The notes under the pieces were generated by a model that was not told the DNA's origin, did no database searches, and saw only the letters and a list, made by a program, of their open reading frames with translations. From Actinopolyspora mortivallis DSM 44261 (GTDB lineage Bacteria > Actinomycetota > Actinomycetes > Mycobacteriales > Pseudonocardiaceae): a stretch of 64,000 nt of DNA. The DNA lies in NCBI RefSeq assembly GCF_000384035.1, contig NZ_KB913024.1:1131655-1195654 (forward strand). The letters run 5' to 3'. A program made the position numbers and the translations under genes. Shown piece by piece: positions 1 through 11,026 of this stretch (its first letter is position 1; every line of letters begins with the position of its first letter).

Positions 1-500
1 CGACCCTGCGTGAGCGGCTCGGCGACGTCGCGGGGCGCAGGATCGGCATCGTGGGGGACCTGCTGCACAGCAGAGTGGCCCGCTCCAACACGCACCTGCT
101 GCGCACGCTCGGGGCGGAGGTGGTGCTGATCGCGCCGCCGACCCTGGTCCCGGAGGGGGTGCGGAACTGGGGAGTGGAGGTCACCCACGATCTCGACTCC
201 CAGCTGCCCGGTCTGGACGCCGTGATGGCGCTGCGGGTGCAGGCCGAGCGGATGCACGGAGGGTTCTTCCCCACCGAACGGGAGTACTCGGTCGGCTACG
301 GACTCAACGCGGCCCGCACGGCGAAACTGCCCGAGCACGCCGTGGTGCTGCATCCGGGGCCGATGATGCGCGGAACGGAGATCGCGCCGAGGGTGGCCGA
401 CTCCGCGCGGGCCGCCGTCGAACAGCAGGTGCGCAACGGTGTGCACGTGCGGATGGCGGTGCTGTACCACCTGCTGGCCGGAGAGGAGAACACGGCGTGA
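1..500 (+). CDS. pyrB: Aspartate carbamoyltransferase, C-terminal part (5' end outside window)
   Basis: Second step of de novo pyrimidine synthesis: carbamoyl phosphate plus aspartate gives N-carbamoylaspartate. The reading frame is open from base 3, so the gene starts upstream; about 165 C-terminal residues are present. Visible motifs are HSRVARSN, which belongs to the aspartate-binding domain of the ATCase/OTCase family, and the later [11 protein letters not shown] stretch. The stop overlaps the GTG start of pyrC by four bases, so the two are translationally coupled. Order pyrB-pyrC-membrane protein-carA-carB-pyrF matches the mycobacterial pyr operon; the usual pyrR would lie just outside the window. 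Confidence 0.96.
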   Translation, partial: TLRERLGDVAGRRIGIVGDLLHSRVARSNTHLLRTLGAEVVLIAPPTLVPEGVRNWGVEVTHDLDSQLPGLDAVMALRVQAERMHGGFFPTEREYSVGYGLNAARTAKLPEHAVVLHPGPMMRGTEIAPRVADSARAAVEQQVRNGVHVRMAVLYHLLAGEENTA

Positions 501-1840
501 ACGGTGTCGAACGGACCGGCCGGGCACGGTTGCTGCTGCGTTCGGTGCGTCCCTACGGGGCGAAGGAACCGGTGGACCTGCTGGTCGACGAGGACGGAAG
601 GATCGCCGACATCGGCGAGCTGGAGGAGACGGACGCCACCGAGCTCCTCCACGCGGACGGGGCGGTGGCGCTGCCCGGTTTCGTGGATCTGCACACCCAC
701 CTGCGCGAGCCGGGGCGGGAGGACGCCGAGACGATCGAGAGCGGCTCGGTCGCGGCGGCCCTCGGCGGCTACACCGCGGTGTTCGCCATGGCCAACACCG
801 ACCCGGTCGCCGACAACGCGGTGGTCGTCGAGCACGTGCGTCGACGCGGCGAGGAGGTCGGGCTGGTCGAGGTCCACCCCGTCGGAGCGGTGACCGCGGG
901 GCTGGGCGGGCAGCGACTGGCCGAGATCGGCTCGATGGCCCGCTCCGCCGCTCGGGTGCGACTGTTCTCCGACGACGGCAACTGCGTGCACGACCCGCTG
1001 CTGATGCGGCGGGCTCTGGAGTACACCAGCGCCTTCGGCGGCGTGGTGGCCCAGCACGCCCAGGACCCCGGACTCACCCCGGGAGCCCAGGCCCACGAGG
1101 GGGCCAACGCGGCCCGCCTCGGACTGGCGGGCTGGCCCGCTCCCGCCGAGGAGTCCGTGGTGGCCAGGGACTGCATGCTGGCCGGGCACACGGGAGGCTC
1201 GCTGCACGTCTGCCACGTCTCCAGCGCCGGGACGGCGGAGTTCCTGCGATGGTGGCGTTCCCGCCCCGGTGGCGGCTCCGTGTCCGCCGAGGTCACCCCG
1301 CACCACCTGTTGCTCACCGACGAGCTGCTGGAGGGTTACGACCCGCGCTACAAGGTCAACCCACCGTTGCGCACCGACGAGGACGTGCGTGCCCTCCGCG
1401 AGGCGCTCGCCGAGGGAGTCGTCGACTGCGTGGCCACCGACCACGCCCCGCACGCCGAGCAGGACAAGGACTGCGAGTGGTCCGCGGCGCGCCCGGGGAT
1501 GCTCGGACTCCAGACGGCCCTGTCGGTGCTGGTGCACACCATGCTCCGCCCGGGGCTGTTGGACTGGCGTGACCTCGCCCGGGTACTCAGCGAGGCCCCC
1601 GCCCGCATCGCGGGGCTGGACGACCAGGGACGCCCGCTGGAGGTCGGCGAGCCGGCGAACATCACCCTGGTGGACCCGCACGCGGAATGGACCGTGCGCG
1701 GCGAGGAACTGGCCGGAACCGCGCTCAACACCCCCTTCGAGGGGATGACCCTGCCCGCGAGGGTGACGGCGACGATCTCGCGCGGCCGTGTGACCGCGCG
1801 GGACGGCAGGGCGCAACCGTACGGGGGGGTGCTCCGATGA
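497..1840 (+). CDS. pyrC: Dihydroorotase
   Basis: Zinc amidohydrolase that cyclises N-carbamoylaspartate to dihydroorotate. The 447-residue length fits the class I type. The metal-binding [10 protein letters not shown] motif puts the two histidines at residues 66 and 68; other amidohydrolase signatures are [14 protein letters not shown], a conserved ITPHH-like TPHHLLLTD stretch and ATDHAPH near residue 314. The GTG start overlaps the pyrB stop (GTGA) and the stop overlaps the next ATG (ATGA), so the gene sits inside a tightly coupled operon. No missing catalytic residue was noticed. Confidence 0.97.
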   Translation: MNGVERTGRARLLLRSVRPYGAKEPVDLLVDEDGRIADIGELEETDATELLHADGAVALPGFVDLHTHLREPGREDAETIESGSVAAALGGYTAVFAMANTDPVADNAVVVEHVRRRGEEVGLVEVHPVGAVTAGLGGQRLAEIGSMARSAARVRLFSDDGNCVHDPLLMRRALEYTSAFGGVVAQHAQDPGLTPGAQAHEGANAARLGLAGWPAPAEESVVARDCMLAGHTGGSLHVCHVSSAGTAEFLRWWRSRPGGGSVSAEVTPHHLLLTDELLEGYDPRYKVNPPLRTDEDVRALREALAEGVVDCVATDHAPHAEQDKDCEWSAARPGMLGLQTALSVLVHTMLRPGLLDWRDLARVLSEAPARIAGLDDQGRPLEVGEPANITLVDPHAEWTVRGEELAGTALNTPFEGMTLPARVTATISRGRVTARDGRAQPYGGVLR

Positions 1841-2409
1841 CACGGATGCTGTGGGTGCTGGCACTGGCCCTGGCCGCGCTGGTGGTGCTGTACGCGATGC
1901 GACGCGGCTGGACCAACCGTGCCGCCCGCCACGCGGAACTGCCCGCACTGCTGTCCGGGGTGCCCGCGGGGTTGTCCGAGGAGGACGAGCTGCTCCCCTC
2001 CGTGGCCGGACTCTACGTGGGCACCACGGTGGCGGGTGACTGGCAGGACCGGGTCAGCGCGGGCACGCTCGGCCACCGCGCCGGAGCGCGACTACGGCTC
2101 CACCGCACGGGGCTGCTCGTGGAACGGGCCGGATCCGAACCGCTCTGGATACCGACCTCGGCCCTGCGCGACGCGCGGGTGGACCACAAGTTGGCGAACA
2201 AGGTGGTCCCCGGCGTCGGAATGTTGGTGGTCACCTGGAAGCTCGGGGACCACCTGCTGGACAGCGGGTTCCGCCCCGAGGGGGCGCAGGACCCGCACCA
2301 GTGGGTGCGCGCCCTGCACGCGCTGGTGCCCGCCGAGACCCCCGATTCCCCATCCGAGCACGACGACCACGACGACGAGGCCGCGATGTCGCGGCAGGAG
2401 GAGACATGA
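1837..2409 (+). CDS. PH-like membrane protein of the pyr operon (Rv1382-type)
   Basis: Conserved actinobacterial protein of unknown function, 190 residues. An N-terminal hydrophobic segment (about residues 5-20) is followed by a basic stretch, so the protein is probably anchored with its main domain in the cytoplasm. The C-terminal part is a compact beta-rich region ([27 protein letters not shown]) resembling bacterial PH-like domains; the tail is rich in Asp, Glu and His. I take ATG at 1837, which overlaps the pyrC stop, over longer in-frame readings. It occupies the same place between pyrC and carA as mycobacterial Rv1382. Its role in pyrimidine synthesis is unknown. Confidence 0.85.
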   Translation: MTRMLWVLALALAALVVLYAMRRGWTNRAARHAELPALLSGVPAGLSEEDELLPSVAGLYVGTTVAGDWQDRVSAGTLGHRAGARLRLHRTGLLVERAGSEPLWIPTSALRDARVDHKLANKVVPGVGMLVVTWKLGDHLLDSGFRPEGAQDPHQWVRALHALVPAETPDSPSEHDDHDDEAAMSRQEET

Positions 2410-3527
2410 CCGCGCAGCCCCCCGCCGCCCTGGTGCTTGAGGACGGGCGGATCTTTCGCGGCGAGGCTTTCGGCAGCGAGGGCTCTTGCCTCGGTGAGGT
2501 CGTATTCAGCACCGGCATGACGGGTTACCAGGAAACCCTGACCGACCCGTCCTACCACCGCCAGATCGTGGTCTCCACGGCCCCGCAGATCGGCAACACC
2601 GGCTGGAACGACGAGGACGACGAGTCGCAACGCATCTGGGTCGCCGGCTACGTGGTGCGCGACCCCGCGCGCAACCCCTCCTCCTGGAGGGCGAACAGGT
2701 CCCTGCCCGAGGAACTGCGCAGGCAGGGTGTGGTGGGAGTCTCCGGTGTGGACACCCGCGCGCTCACCCGCCACATCCGCGAGCGGGGTGCCATGCGGGC
2801 CGGGATCTTCTCCGGGCCCGCCCTGGGCACCGACCGGGAGATGATCGACCGCGTCAACGCCGAACAGGGAATGCTCGGCGCCGATCTGGCCGGTGACGTG
2901 AGCACGGACGAGCCCTATGTGGTGCCCGCCGTCGGGGAACGTCGTCTCACGGTCGCCGCGCTGGACCTGGGGATCAAGTCCAACACCCCGCGACTGATGG
3001 CCGAGCGGGGGATCGAGACCCACGTGCTGCCGCTGTCCACCCCGTTCGAGCGGATCCGGGAGCTGGCCCCCGACGGTGTCTTCCTGTCCAACGGTCCGGG
3101 GGATCCGGCCACGGCCGAGCACGCGACCGAACTGACCAGGCAGGTGCTGCGGCACCGGATGCCGCTGTTCGGGATCTGCTTCGGCAACCAGATCCTGGGC
3201 CGGGCCCTCGGCCGCGAGACCTACAAGCTCCCCTACGGCCACCGTGGCGTCAACATACCGGTCATCGACGCCGAGACCGGACGGGTGGCGATCACCGCGC
3301 AGAACCACGGTTTCGCCGTGCGCGGTGAGCCCGGCGAGCGTTTCGACACCGAGTTCGGCCGGGCCGTGGTCAGCCACCACTGCGCCAACGACGGAGCCGT
3401 CGAAGGACTGCGGCTGCTGGACACACCGGCGTTCAGCGTGCAGTACCACCCCGAGGCCGCCGCGGGCCCCCACGACGCGGCACCCCTGTTCGATTCCTTC
3501 GTACGAATGATGAGCGAGGCACGCTGA
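2406..3527 (+). CDS. carA: Carbamoyl phosphate synthase small (glutaminase) subunit
   Basis: Hydrolyses glutamine and passes ammonia to CarB to make carbamoyl phosphate for pyrimidines and arginine. ATG at 2406 overlaps the previous stop (ATGA) and gives 373 residues, normal for the family. The N-terminal CPSase small-chain domain shows the [16 protein letters not shown] signature. The class I amidotransferase domain carries the nucleophile in [12 protein letters not shown] (Cys near residue 259) and the His-Glu pair in [13 protein letters not shown]. The stop shares one base with carB, consistent with stoichiometric co-translation. Confidence 0.98.
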   Translation: MTAQPPAALVLEDGRIFRGEAFGSEGSCLGEVVFSTGMTGYQETLTDPSYHRQIVVSTAPQIGNTGWNDEDDESQRIWVAGYVVRDPARNPSSWRANRSLPEELRRQGVVGVSGVDTRALTRHIRERGAMRAGIFSGPALGTDREMIDRVNAEQGMLGADLAGDVSTDEPYVVPAVGERRLTVAALDLGIKSNTPRLMAERGIETHVLPLSTPFERIRELAPDGVFLSNGPGDPATAEHATELTRQVLRHRMPLFGICFGNQILGRALGRETYKLPYGHRGVNIPVIDAETGRVAITAQNHGFAVRGEPGERFDTEFGRAVVSHHCANDGAVEGLRLLDTPAFSVQYHPEAAAGPHDAAPLFDSFVRMMSEAR

Positions 3528-6500
3528 TGCCCAAGAGGACCGACATCAACCACGTTCTGGTCATCGGTTCCGGCCCGATCGTGATCGGCCAGGCGTGTGA
3601 GTTCGACTATTCCGGTACCCAGGCCTGTCGGGTGCTGCGCTCCGAGGGCATCCGGGTGAGCCTGGTCAACTCCAACCCGGCGACGATCATGACCGATCCG
3701 GAGTTCGCCGACTCCACCTACATCGAACCGATCACCCCGGAGTTCGTCGAGAAGGTCATCGACGCCGAGCGCCCCGACGCGCTGCTGGCGACCCTCGGTG
3801 GGCAGACCGCCCTGAACACCGCCGTGGCGCTCTACGAGCGGGGGGTGCTCGCCAAGTACGGGGTGGAGCTGATCGGGGCCGACGTCGAGGCCATCCAGCG
3901 CGGCGAGGACCGGCAGCGGTTCAAGGACATCGTGCGCTCGGTGGGTGGCAACGTCCCCGAGAGCCGGGTGTGCACCACGATGGAGCAGGTCCGGGACTTC
4001 GTCGCCGAACGCGGCCTGCCCGTGGTGATCCGTCCCAGCTTCACCATGGGCGGACTCGGTTCCGGCATGGCCCACACCCACGAGCAACTGGAGCGGATGG
4101 CCTCGCTGGGGCTGACCGAGTCCCCGGTGCACGAGGTGCTCATCGAGGAGAGCGTACTCGGCTGGAAGGAGTACGAGCTGGAGCTGATGCGGGACCACGC
4201 GGACAACGTGGTGGTCGTCTGCTCCATCGAGAACGTGGATCCCATGGGGGTGCACACCGGTGACTCGGTCACCGTCGCCCCGTCGATGACCCTGACCGAC
4301 CGCGAGTACCAGCACATGCGCGACGTCGGCATCGACGTGCTGCGCGAGGTCGGCGTGGACACCGGAGGGTGCAACATCCAGTTCGCCGTGCACCCGGGCA
4401 CGGGTCGCATGGTGGTCATCGAGATGAACCCGCGGGTGTCGCGTTCCTCGGCGCTGGCCTCGAAGGCCACGGGCTTCCCGATCGCCAAGATCGCGGCGAA
4501 GCTGGCCATCGGCTACAGCCTCGACGAGATCCCCAACGACATCACGGAGAAGACCCCGGCCAGTTTCGAGCCCACGCTGGACTACGTGGTGGTCAAGGCC
4601 CCACGTTTCGCCTTCGAGAAGTTCCCCGGGGCCGACACCGGACTGACCACGACGATGAAGAGCGTCGGCGAGGCCATGGCCCTGGGCAGGAACTTCACCG
4701 AGGCGCTGGGCAAGGCGATGCGTTCGCTGGAGTCCTCCCGCGCGGGGTTCTGGACGGTGCCGGACCCGGCCGGAGCCACGCTGGACTCCACGCTGGACGA
4801 GCTCGCCACCGGCCACGAGGGCAGGCTCTACACCGTGGAGCGGGCGCTGCGGATGGGGGCCACCGTGGCCCAGGTGCACGAGGCCTCGGGCATCGACCCC
4901 TGGTTCGTCGACCAGATAGCCGGGCTGGTCGAGCTCAGGGAGGAGATCCTGGCCGCCTCGGTGCTGGACGCGGACCTGCTGCGCCGCGCCAAGCGCGCGG
5001 GCCTGTCCGACCGCCAGATCGCCGCGCTGCGGCCCGAGCTGGCCGGGGAGTACGGGGTGCGTGCGCTGCGCCACCGACTCGGGGTGCGCCCGGTCTACAA
5101 GACCGTCGACACCTGCGCTGCCGAGTTCGCCGCGTCCACGCCGTACCACTACTCCGCCTACGAGTCGGACCCGGCGGCCGAGTCCGAGGTGGAACGCCAG
5201 TGGGAACGCCCCAAGGTGATCATCCTGGGCTCCGGGCCCAACCGGATCGGTCAGGGCATCGAGTTCGACTACTCCTGCGTGCACGCGGCCATGGGGCTGG
5301 GTAGCGCCGGGGCCGGCTACGAGACGGTGATGGTCAACTGCAACCCCGAGACCGTCTCCACCGACTACGACACCTCGGACCGGCTGTACTTCGAACCACT
5401 GACCTTCGAGGACGTCCTGGAGGTGGTGCACTCCGAACAGGCCTCGGGAACCGTGGCCGGGGTGGTGGTGCAGCTGGGTGGCCAGACCCCGCTGGGACTG
5501 GCCCAGAAGCTCTCCGACGCGGGCGTGCCCATCGTCGGCACCCCTCCGGAGGCCATTCACCGGGCCGAGGACCGCGGTTCCTTCGGCGAGGTGCTGTCCA
5601 GGGCGGGACTGCCCGCGCCGAGCTACGGTACGGCCACCTCCTTCGAGGGAGCCAAGCGGATCGCCGACGACATCGGTTACCCGGTGCTGGTGCGTCCCTC
5701 CTACGTGCTCGGCGGTCGTGGCATGGAGATCGTCTACGACGAGAGCTCGCTGGAGAACTACATCGCCAGGGCCACCGAGGTCAGCCCCGAGCATCCGGTG
5801 CTGGTGGACAACTTCCTCGACGACGCCATCGAGATCGACGTGGACGCCCTGGCCGACGGCACCGAGGTCTACATCGGCGGTGTGATGGAGCACATCGAGG
5901 AGGCCGGTGTCCACTCCGGTGACTCGGCCTGTGCGCTGCCCCCGATCACCCTCGGCCGCCAGGACGTCGAGAAGGTCCGCCGGTGCACCGAGGCACTGGC
6001 CGAGGGCATCGGGGTGCGCGGCCTGCTCAACGTGCAGTACGCCCTCAAGGACGACGTGCTCTACGTGCTCGAGGCCAATCCGCGCGCCTCCCGGACGGTG
6101 CCGTTCGTGTCCAAGGCTGCGGGAGCGCCGTTGGCCAAGGCCGCGGCCAGGATCATGTTCGGCGCCGAGATCGCCGAACTGCGGGCCGAGGGGATGCTTC
6201 CCGCCCACGGGGACGGCGCGGACCTGCCGCCGGACGCGCCGGTGGCGGTCAAGGAGGCGGTGCTGCCCTTCCACCGCTTCCGCACCCCGGAGGGGCACGG
6301 TGTCGACTCGCTGTTGGGACCGGAGATGAAGTCCACCGGCGAGGTCATGGGCATCGACACCGCCTTCGGCCACGCCTTCGCCAAGTCGCAGAGCGGTGCC
6401 TACGGCTCGTTGCCGACCTCGGGCAGGGTGTTCGTCTCGGTGGCCAACAAGGACAAACGGTCCATGGTGTTCCCGGTCAAGCGCCTGGCCGACCTCGGGT

Positions 6501-6898
6501 TCGAGATCTGTGCCACCACGGGAACGGCCGAGGTGCTGCGGCGCAACGACATCACCTGTGCCGTGGTCCGCAAGCACAACGAGGATCCGCAGGATCCGCA
6601 CGCGGTCGGTGCGGGGCAGTGGGACGGTTCCGCCGACCGTGACGTGATCGACCTCATCAGGGCGGGTGAGATCGACATGGTGGTCAACACCCCCTACGGG
6701 AACCCGGGACCCCGGGTGGACGGCTACGAGATCCGCACCGCGGCCGTGTCGCGCGACATCCCGTGCATCACCACGGTGCAGGGTGCTGCCGCGGCCGTGC
6801 AGGGCGTCGAGGCCGCGATCCGCGGCAACATCGGTGTGCGGCCGTTGCAACGGTTGCAGGCGGCGCTGCGGAGTCAGCGGACTGGTGAGGGGCGATGA
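3527..6898 (+). CDS. carB: Carbamoyl phosphate synthase large subunit
   Basis: Synthetic subunit of carbamoyl phosphate synthase, 1123 residues. Two homologous ATP-grasp halves are visible: the first opens with [22 protein letters not shown], the second repeats it as [20 protein letters not shown] near residue 565. Each half contains the [18 protein letters not shown] or [18 protein letters not shown] metal-binding signature. The last ~150 residues ([24 protein letters not shown] onward, split here as one domain) form the MGS-like allosteric domain. The 1-base overlap with carA and ATGA overlap with pyrF show coupling. The long open frame on the opposite strand across this gene is a codon-bias shadow. 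Confidence 0.98.
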   Translation: MPKRTDINHVLVIGSGPIVIGQACEFDYSGTQACRVLRSEGIRVSLVNSNPATIMTDPEFADSTYIEPITPEFVEKVIDAERPDALLATLGGQTALNTAVALYERGVLAKYGVELIGADVEAIQRGEDRQRFKDIVRSVGGNVPESRVCTTMEQVRDFVAERGLPVVIRPSFTMGGLGSGMAHTHEQLERMASLGLTESPVHEVLIEESVLGWKEYELELMRDHADNVVVVCSIENVDPMGVHTGDSVTVAPSMTLTDREYQHMRDVGIDVLREVGVDTGGCNIQFAVHPGTGRMVVIEMNPRVSRSSALASKATGFPIAKIAAKLAIGYSLDEIPNDITEKTPASFEPTLDYVVVKAPRFAFEKFPGADTGLTTTMKSVGEAMALGRNFTEALGKAMRSLESSRAGFWTVPDPAGATLDSTLDELATGHEGRLYTVERALRMGATVAQVHEASGIDPWFVDQIAGLVELREEILAASVLDADLLRRAKRAGLSDRQIAALRPELAGEYGVRALRHRLGVRPVYKTVDTCAAEFAASTPYHYSAYESDPAAESEVERQWERPKVIILGSGPNRIGQGIEFDYSCVHAAMGLGSAGAGYETVMVNCNPETVSTDYDTSDRLYFEPLTFEDVLEVVHSEQASGTVAGVVVQLGGQTPLGLAQKLSDAGVPIVGTPPEAIHRAEDRGSFGEVLSRAGLPAPSYGTATSFEGAKRIADDIGYPVLVRPSYVLGGRGMEIVYDESSLENYIARATEVSPEHPVLVDNFLDDAIEIDVDALADGTEVYIGGVMEHIEEAGVHSGDSACALPPITLGRQDVEKVRRCTEALAEGIGVRGLLNVQYALKDDVLYVLEANPRASRTVPFVSKAAGAPLAKAAARIMFGAEIAELRAEGMLPAHGDGADLPPDAPVAVKEAVLPFHRFRTPEGHGVDSLLGPEMKSTGEVMGIDTAFGHAFAKSQSGAYGSLPTSGRVFVSVANKDKRSMVFPVKRLADLGFEICATTGTAEVLRRNDITCAVVRKHNEDPQDPHAVGAGQWDGSADRDVIDLIRAGEIDMVVNTPYGNPGPRVDGYEIRTAAVSRDIPCITTVQGAAAAVQGVEAAIRGNIGVRPLQRLQAALRSQRTGEGR

Positions 6899-7740
6899 CG
6901 GCGGTACAGGCTGCTTTCGGACAGCGACTCGGTGAGGCCATCGCGGCGCGAGGGCCACTCTGTGTGGGGATAGACCCGCATCCGGCGCTGTTGCACGCGT
7001 GGGGGCTGGAGGAGACTCCGGCCGCCCTGGAACGCTTCGCCATGACGGTGCTGGAGGCTGTCGCCGCCGAGGTCGCGGTGCTCAAACCGCAGTCGGCCTT
7101 CTTCGAGACCTACGGTTCGCGCGGTGTCGCCGTGCTGGAGCGTGTGGTCGCCGAGGCCAGGCAGGCCGGGGCGCTGGTGGTCCACGACGTCAAGCGCGGT
7201 GACATCGGCTCGACCATGACCGCCTACGCCAACGCCTACCTCGGGGACGGTTCCCCGTTGGCGGGGGACGCGATGACGGTCTCGCCCTACCTCGGCTACG
7301 GCTCGCTGGCTCCGGCGGTGGGCATCGCCTCCCAGACCGGGCGCGGGGTGTTCGTGCTCGCCCGCACCTCCAACCCCGAGGCCGTCGGGCTGCAACGCTC
7401 GGCCACCTCGGAGGGAAGAACGGTCGCGCAGTCCGTCGTGGACGCGGCGGCGGAGAGCAACGCGGGGGCCGAGCCGATGGGGCACGTGGGGGTGGTGGCC
7501 GGGGCCACCATCCGCCCCGGCGAGCTCGACTTCTCGGGTCTGAACGGGCCGATCCTCGCTCCCGGTCTGGGAGCCCAGGGGGGCACCGTGCACGGACTGC
7601 GGTCCATGTTCGGTTCGGCCCTGCCCCACGTGGTGCCCGCCGTCGCCAGGGACCTGCTGCGGCACGGTCCGGACGTGCGGGAACTGCGTACCGCCACCAG
7701 GAGGATGAGCGAGGACCTCGCCGCGGCCACCGGGGTCTGA
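6895..7740 (+). CDS. pyrF: Orotidine 5'-phosphate decarboxylase (type 2)
   Basis: Last step of UMP synthesis: decarboxylates OMP. The 281-residue size and the motif [14 protein letters not shown] place it in the longer type 2 PyrF family found in mycobacteria rather than the 230-residue E. coli type. The Asp-Lys pair in DVKRGD is the catalytic core. A late GLGAQGG motif forms part of the phosphate-binding region. The ATG overlaps the carB stop; pyrF is the last gene of the operon and is followed by a 518-base non-coding stretch. Confidence 0.96.
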   Translation: MTAVQAAFGQRLGEAIAARGPLCVGIDPHPALLHAWGLEETPAALERFAMTVLEAVAAEVAVLKPQSAFFETYGSRGVAVLERVVAEARQAGALVVHDVKRGDIGSTMTAYANAYLGDGSPLAGDAMTVSPYLGYGSLAPAVGIASQTGRGVFVLARTSNPEAVGLQRSATSEGRTVAQSVVDAAAESNAGAEPMGHVGVVAGATIRPGELDFSGLNGPILAPGLGAQGGTVHGLRSMFGSALPHVVPAVARDLLRHGPDVRELRTATRRMSEDLAAATGV

Positions 7741-8258
7741 GCAGTCCCGGTGTGCGCTCCGATTCCGACCCCAGGGGCACGTTTCGCGGTGATATCGAAC
7801 ACGTGCGTGGTCGCCCGAGTGTTCTCGCGCACTCCCGGTTGCCCGGTTTCCGGGGGACTCCGGGCCCCTCACGCGGCCGGAGAGGGCTCCGCCGCGGGCG
7901 GTTTCCCCGCTTCCCGCGTGAGGGGCGGTCGCTGTGTTGTCGTGCGATTTCGCCGCGCGGGTCGTGCCCGTGATCGGGTGTGGCCACCCCGATGACCCGC
8001 TGAGCGACCTCCGGGTGCCCGGAAATCGGACAGTTCGGAACAGTTTTGCCCCGGGTTAGTGCACTTCAGCGCGGTTGTTGGTAGTACTTGCAACGGCCGG
8101 TGCTCGTCAGTGCCTTGGGCGAGTCACCTGACAAGGCCGGGCGACGGGAGAGCGCCACGCGGCCGACCCGACAAAGGTGGACCCCGCCTCGTAGCGATCT
8201 GACCTGGGTCGGTACCGTCGCCGCACCGATCAAGAAAACCCACATCACGGAGGACATG
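7741..8258 (+). other. Non-coding stretch between pyrF and mihF
   Basis: 518 bases without a convincing gene. It contains a long inverted repeat at 7864-7926 and must hold the mihF promoter and leader. Short open frames read into it from both sides but have no family similarity that I recognise. The last bases carry a GGAGG ribosome-binding site for mihF at 8249-8253. Confidence 0.7.
7864..7926. repeat. Inverted repeat with 13-bp perfect arms after pyrF
   Basis: Left arm 7864-7876 and right arm 7914-7926 are exact reverse complements (GCCCCTCACGCGG type), separated by 37 bases that are themselves GC-rich and could fold further. No T-run follows, so it is not a classical rho-independent terminator. 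It may end the pyr operon transcript or be a protein-binding palindrome. Confidence 0.7.
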
Positions 8259-8576
8259 GTGGCCCTTCCCCAGCTGACCGAGGAGCAGCGGGCTGCGGCA
8301 CTCGAAAAGGCGGCTGCCGCCCGTCGCGCCCGCGCTGAGCTCAAAGAGCGCCTCAAGCGCGGTGGGACCAGCCTGGCCGAGGTCTTGGACAGTGCTGACA
8401 ACGACGAGACCCTCGGCAAGATGAAGGTTTCCGCGCTGCTGGAGGCCCTTCCCGGCGTGGGCAAGGTCCGCGCTCAACAGATCATGGAGCGGCTGGAGAT
8501 CGCCAACAGCCGCAGGCTGCGTGGTCTCGGCGAGCGTCAGCGCAAGGCGCTGCTCGCCGAGTTCGACGCGGCGTGA
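8259..8576 (+). CDS. mihF: Integration host factor, actinobacterial type (mIHF)
   Basis: Nucleoid-associated DNA-binding protein unrelated to E. coli IHF and essential in mycobacteria. The 105-residue protein starts [20 protein letters not shown], the family's usual N-terminus, and ends with the helix-two-turn-helix region [19 protein letters not shown] and [13 protein letters not shown]. Two starts are adjacent, ATG 8256 and GTG 8259. GGAGG at 8249-8253 lies only two bases from the ATG but five from the GTG, so the GTG is chosen and gives the canonical N-terminus. The stop overlaps the gmk start (GTGA). Mycobacteria have the same mihF-gmk-rpoZ order. Confidence 0.95.
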   Translation: MALPQLTEEQRAAALEKAAAARRARAELKERLKRGGTSLAEVLDSADNDETLGKMKVSALLEALPGVGKVRAQQIMERLEIANSRRLRGLGERQRKALLAEFDAA

Positions 8577-9178
8577 TCCACGCGGATGACGGTGTGCGAC
8601 CGGGGCGTGCCGCTGTCGGCACCCCCCGGCTCACCGTCGTGTCCGGTCCCTCCGGTGTCGGCAAGTCGAGCGTGCTCGCCGAGTTGCGCGAACGGGCGCC
8701 GGAGGTCTACTTCAGCGTGTCCGTGACCACGCGCCCTCCCCGCGCGGGAGAGGTGGACGGGGTGGACTACCACTTCGTCGACCGAGCCGAGTTCGAGCGC
8801 ATGGTCGCGGCCGGTGAGATGCTGGAGTACGCCCAGTACGCGGGCAACTACTACGGCACGCCGCGTGCGCCCGTGGAGCGGGCACTGGCATCCGGGCGGC
8901 CCGCGGTGCTGGAGATCGAGCTCCAGGGGGCACGTCAGGTGCGGCGCAGTATGCCCGAGGCGCGGCTGGTGATGCTCCTGCCGCCTTCCTGGGACGATCT
9001 CGTGAGCCGGCTGACCGGACGTCGTACGGAGGATCCCGAGGTTCTTCGACAGCGGCTGGACACGGCCCGGGCCGAGCTCGCGGCGAGTTCCGAGTTCGAC
9101 GCCACCGTGGTCAACGCCGACGTGCGGAAAGCGGTGGACGAGTTGGTACGATTGATAACCGGTCCAGCTTCCGGTTAG
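8573..9178 (+). CDS. gmk: Guanylate kinase
   Basis: Phosphorylates GMP to GDP with ATP. The 201-residue protein has a P-loop GPSGVGKS at residues 25-32, the GMP-binding segment [19 protein letters not shown], and the lid region beginning near [12 protein letters not shown]. The GTG start is coupled to mihF by a GTGA overlap, giving an N-terminal extension of about 18 residues before the core fold, as often seen in actinobacteria. The gene is followed by a perfect palindrome at 9190-9217. Confidence 0.96.
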   Translation: MIHADDGVRPGRAAVGTPRLTVVSGPSGVGKSSVLAELRERAPEVYFSVSVTTRPPRAGEVDGVDYHFVDRAEFERMVAAGEMLEYAQYAGNYYGTPRAPVERALASGRPAVLEIELQGARQVRRSMPEARLVMLLPPSWDDLVSRLTGRRTEDPEVLRQRLDTARAELAASSEFDATVVNADVRKAVDELVRLITGPASG

Positions 9179-9189
9179 CGGCGGACTCC

Positions 9190-9217
9190 CGGTCGGCCGC
9201 CCCGGGGCGGCCGACCG
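9190..9217. terminator. Perfect 28-bp palindrome after gmk
   Basis: Arms 9190-9203 and 9204-9217 are exact reverse complements with no spacer, starting 12 bases after the gmk stop. It is very GC-rich and lacks a T-run. It could form a termination or mRNA-stabilising hairpin in the gmk-rpoZ gap, or act as a cruciform-type protein site. Confidence 0.55.
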
Positions 9218-9359
9218 AGTGGGTCGTGGAGACGCCGTGCGCGGACTCCTCCGCCGCGGACCGGTCGGCCGATGGACCGGAGTCGTCCGGTGGGTTCGCC
9301 GAGTCGACGTCCCTGATCGACGAACCCGATCGCCGTCGGAGAGCACAGGAGCCACGCAC

Positions 9360-9674
9360 GTGAGCATTCCCAACTCGCTGGCCGCCTTTTCCGGCGGCCA
9401 GTACCCCAAGCCCGAGTCCCGCACGAACACGGTGGCCGAGGGCATCACCGATCCGCCGATCGACGATCTGCTGGACAACGTCAGCTCCAAGTACGCGCTG
9501 GCCATCTACGCGGCCAAGCGGGCCAGGCAGATCCAGGACTACTACGCCCAGCTCGGTGAGGGACTGCTGGAGTACGTCGGTCCGCTGGTCGAGCCCGGGC
9601 CGAGGGAGAAGCCGTTGTCCATCGCCCTGCGGGAGATCCACGCGGGCGTGCTGCAGCACTCCGAGGGCGCGTGA
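9360..9674 (+). CDS. rpoZ: RNA polymerase omega subunit
   Basis: Small structural subunit that helps assemble beta' into RNA polymerase. I choose GTG at 9360, which has AGGAG at 9347-9351 eight bases upstream and gives 104 residues; the longer in-frame reading to 9219 has no family support. The core is [20 protein letters not shown] followed by [15 protein letters not shown], the omega signature with the conserved lysine-rich helix. The stop overlaps the coaBC start (GTGA). Confidence 0.95.
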   Translation: MSIPNSLAAFSGGQYPKPESRTNTVAEGITDPPIDDLLDNVSSKYALAIYAAKRARQIQDYYAQLGEGLLEYVGPLVEPGPREKPLSIALREIHAGVLQHSEGA

Positions 9675-10921
9675 GCGAGGACGGTGCCTCCGACGGCGCA
9701 CGGGTGGTCCTCGGCGTGAGTGGCGGCATCGCCGCCTACAAGGCGTGTGAGGTGCTGCGCGGACTGACCGAGAGTGGTCACGAGGTCCGGGTGGCCCCCA
9801 CCCGAGCGGCCCTGAGGTTCGTCGGCTCGGCCACCTTCGAGGCGTTGTCCGGGAACCCGGTGCGGACCGACGTGTTCGAGGACGTTCCCGAGGTGGCCCA
9901 TGTGCGGCTGGGGCAGCGGGCCGACCTGGTGGTGGTGGCTCCGGCCACCGCGGACCTGATCGCCCGGGCGGCCAACGGTCTCGCCGACGACCTGCTCACC
10001 TCCACGCTGCTCACCGCGCGGTGCCCGGTGCTGCTCGTGCCGGCGATGCACACCGAGATGTGGGAGCACCCCGCCACCCGCCACAACGTGGCGACCCTGC
10101 GTGCCCGGGGGGTGGTGGTCGCCGAGCCGGCCAGTGGACGGTTGACCGGAGTGGACTCCGGCAAGGGGCGACTGCCCGAGCCGGAGGAGATCGTGGATCT
10201 GGCGCGGTTGCTGCTCGCCGACTCCGCGGCGCTGCCCCGGGACCTCGAAGGGCGCGGCGTGGTGGTCTCCGCGGGGGGTACCCGGGAGCCGTTGGACCCT
10301 GTGCGCTACCTCGGTAACCGTTCCTCCGGCAGACAGGGGTTCGCGCTCGCCCGGGTCGCGGCCCAACGCGGTGCCGAGGTGACCCTGGTCGCCGCGAACA
10401 CCGCCGATCTCCCGGTGCCCGCCGGGGTGCGGCTGCGCCGGGTGGAAACGGCCGAACAGCTGCGCGGTGCGGTGTTCGCCGCCGCCTCCGGGGCCGACGC
10501 CGTGGTGATGTCGGCGGCGGTGGCCGACTTCCGACCGGCCGAGCACGCGGCCCACAAGATCAAGAAGACCGGTTCGGATCCCGCCCCGGTGGAACTGGCC
10601 CGGAACCCGGACGTGCTGAGCGAGCTCGTCGAGGCCCGTCGTACGGGTGCCCTGAACACCGGCCTGGTAATCGGCTTCGCCGCCGAGACCGGGGATCCCG
10701 ACACGAGCGTGCTGGAACACGGTGCGGACAAGCTGGCCCGCAAGGGCTGCGACCTGCTCGTGGTCAACGCGGTCGGTGACGGCAGGGCCTTCGAGGTCGA
10801 GGACAACGCGGGGTGGCTGTTGGCCACCTCGGGAGAACGACGTCCGCTCCCGCACGGCGCGAAGTCCCTGCTCGCGTCCAGAGTGTGGGACGCGGTGGGC
10901 GAGCGGTTCGCCGGGAACTGA
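9671..10921 (+). CDS. coaBC: Bifunctional phosphopantothenoylcysteine decarboxylase / phosphopantothenate-cysteine ligase
   Basis: Two consecutive steps of coenzyme A synthesis in one 416-residue flavoprotein. The N-terminal CoaC half carries [16 protein letters not shown] and the FMN/substrate motif [13 protein letters not shown]. The C-terminal CoaB half begins near [19 protein letters not shown] and includes [19 protein letters not shown], the CTP/phosphopantothenate-binding signature. It is coupled to rpoZ through GTGA. About 105 non-coding bases separate it from metK. Confidence 0.97.
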   Translation: MSEDGASDGARVVLGVSGGIAAYKACEVLRGLTESGHEVRVAPTRAALRFVGSATFEALSGNPVRTDVFEDVPEVAHVRLGQRADLVVVAPATADLIARAANGLADDLLTSTLLTARCPVLLVPAMHTEMWEHPATRHNVATLRARGVVVAEPASGRLTGVDSGKGRLPEPEEIVDLARLLLADSAALPRDLEGRGVVVSAGGTREPLDPVRYLGNRSSGRQGFALARVAAQRGAEVTLVAANTADLPVPAGVRLRRVETAEQLRGAVFAAASGADAVVMSAAVADFRPAEHAAHKIKKTGSDPAPVELARNPDVLSELVEARRTGALNTGLVIGFAAETGDPDTSVLEHGADKLARKGCDLLVVNAVGDGRAFEVEDNAGWLLATSGERRPLPHGAKSLLASRVWDAVGERFAGN

Positions 10922-11026
10922 GCACTGCCCGTAGGCTGAACAGCGTAATCACACCGGGCCGTGACTCGCCGCGTGCCACGCGGGCAGCTGGCCCACCAGA
11001 CCGTTCTTCGTGTGGCGAGGTGTCCG

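Noticed and set aside
3233-6958. Very long open frame on the minus strand across carB
   Set aside because: It mirrors carB codon bias, is rich in Gly/His/Arg/Val without domains, and carB itself is certain.
10922-11026. Possible SAM riboswitch before metK
   Set aside because: The 105 bases show no SAM-I, SAM-II or SAM-IV type core that I recognise.
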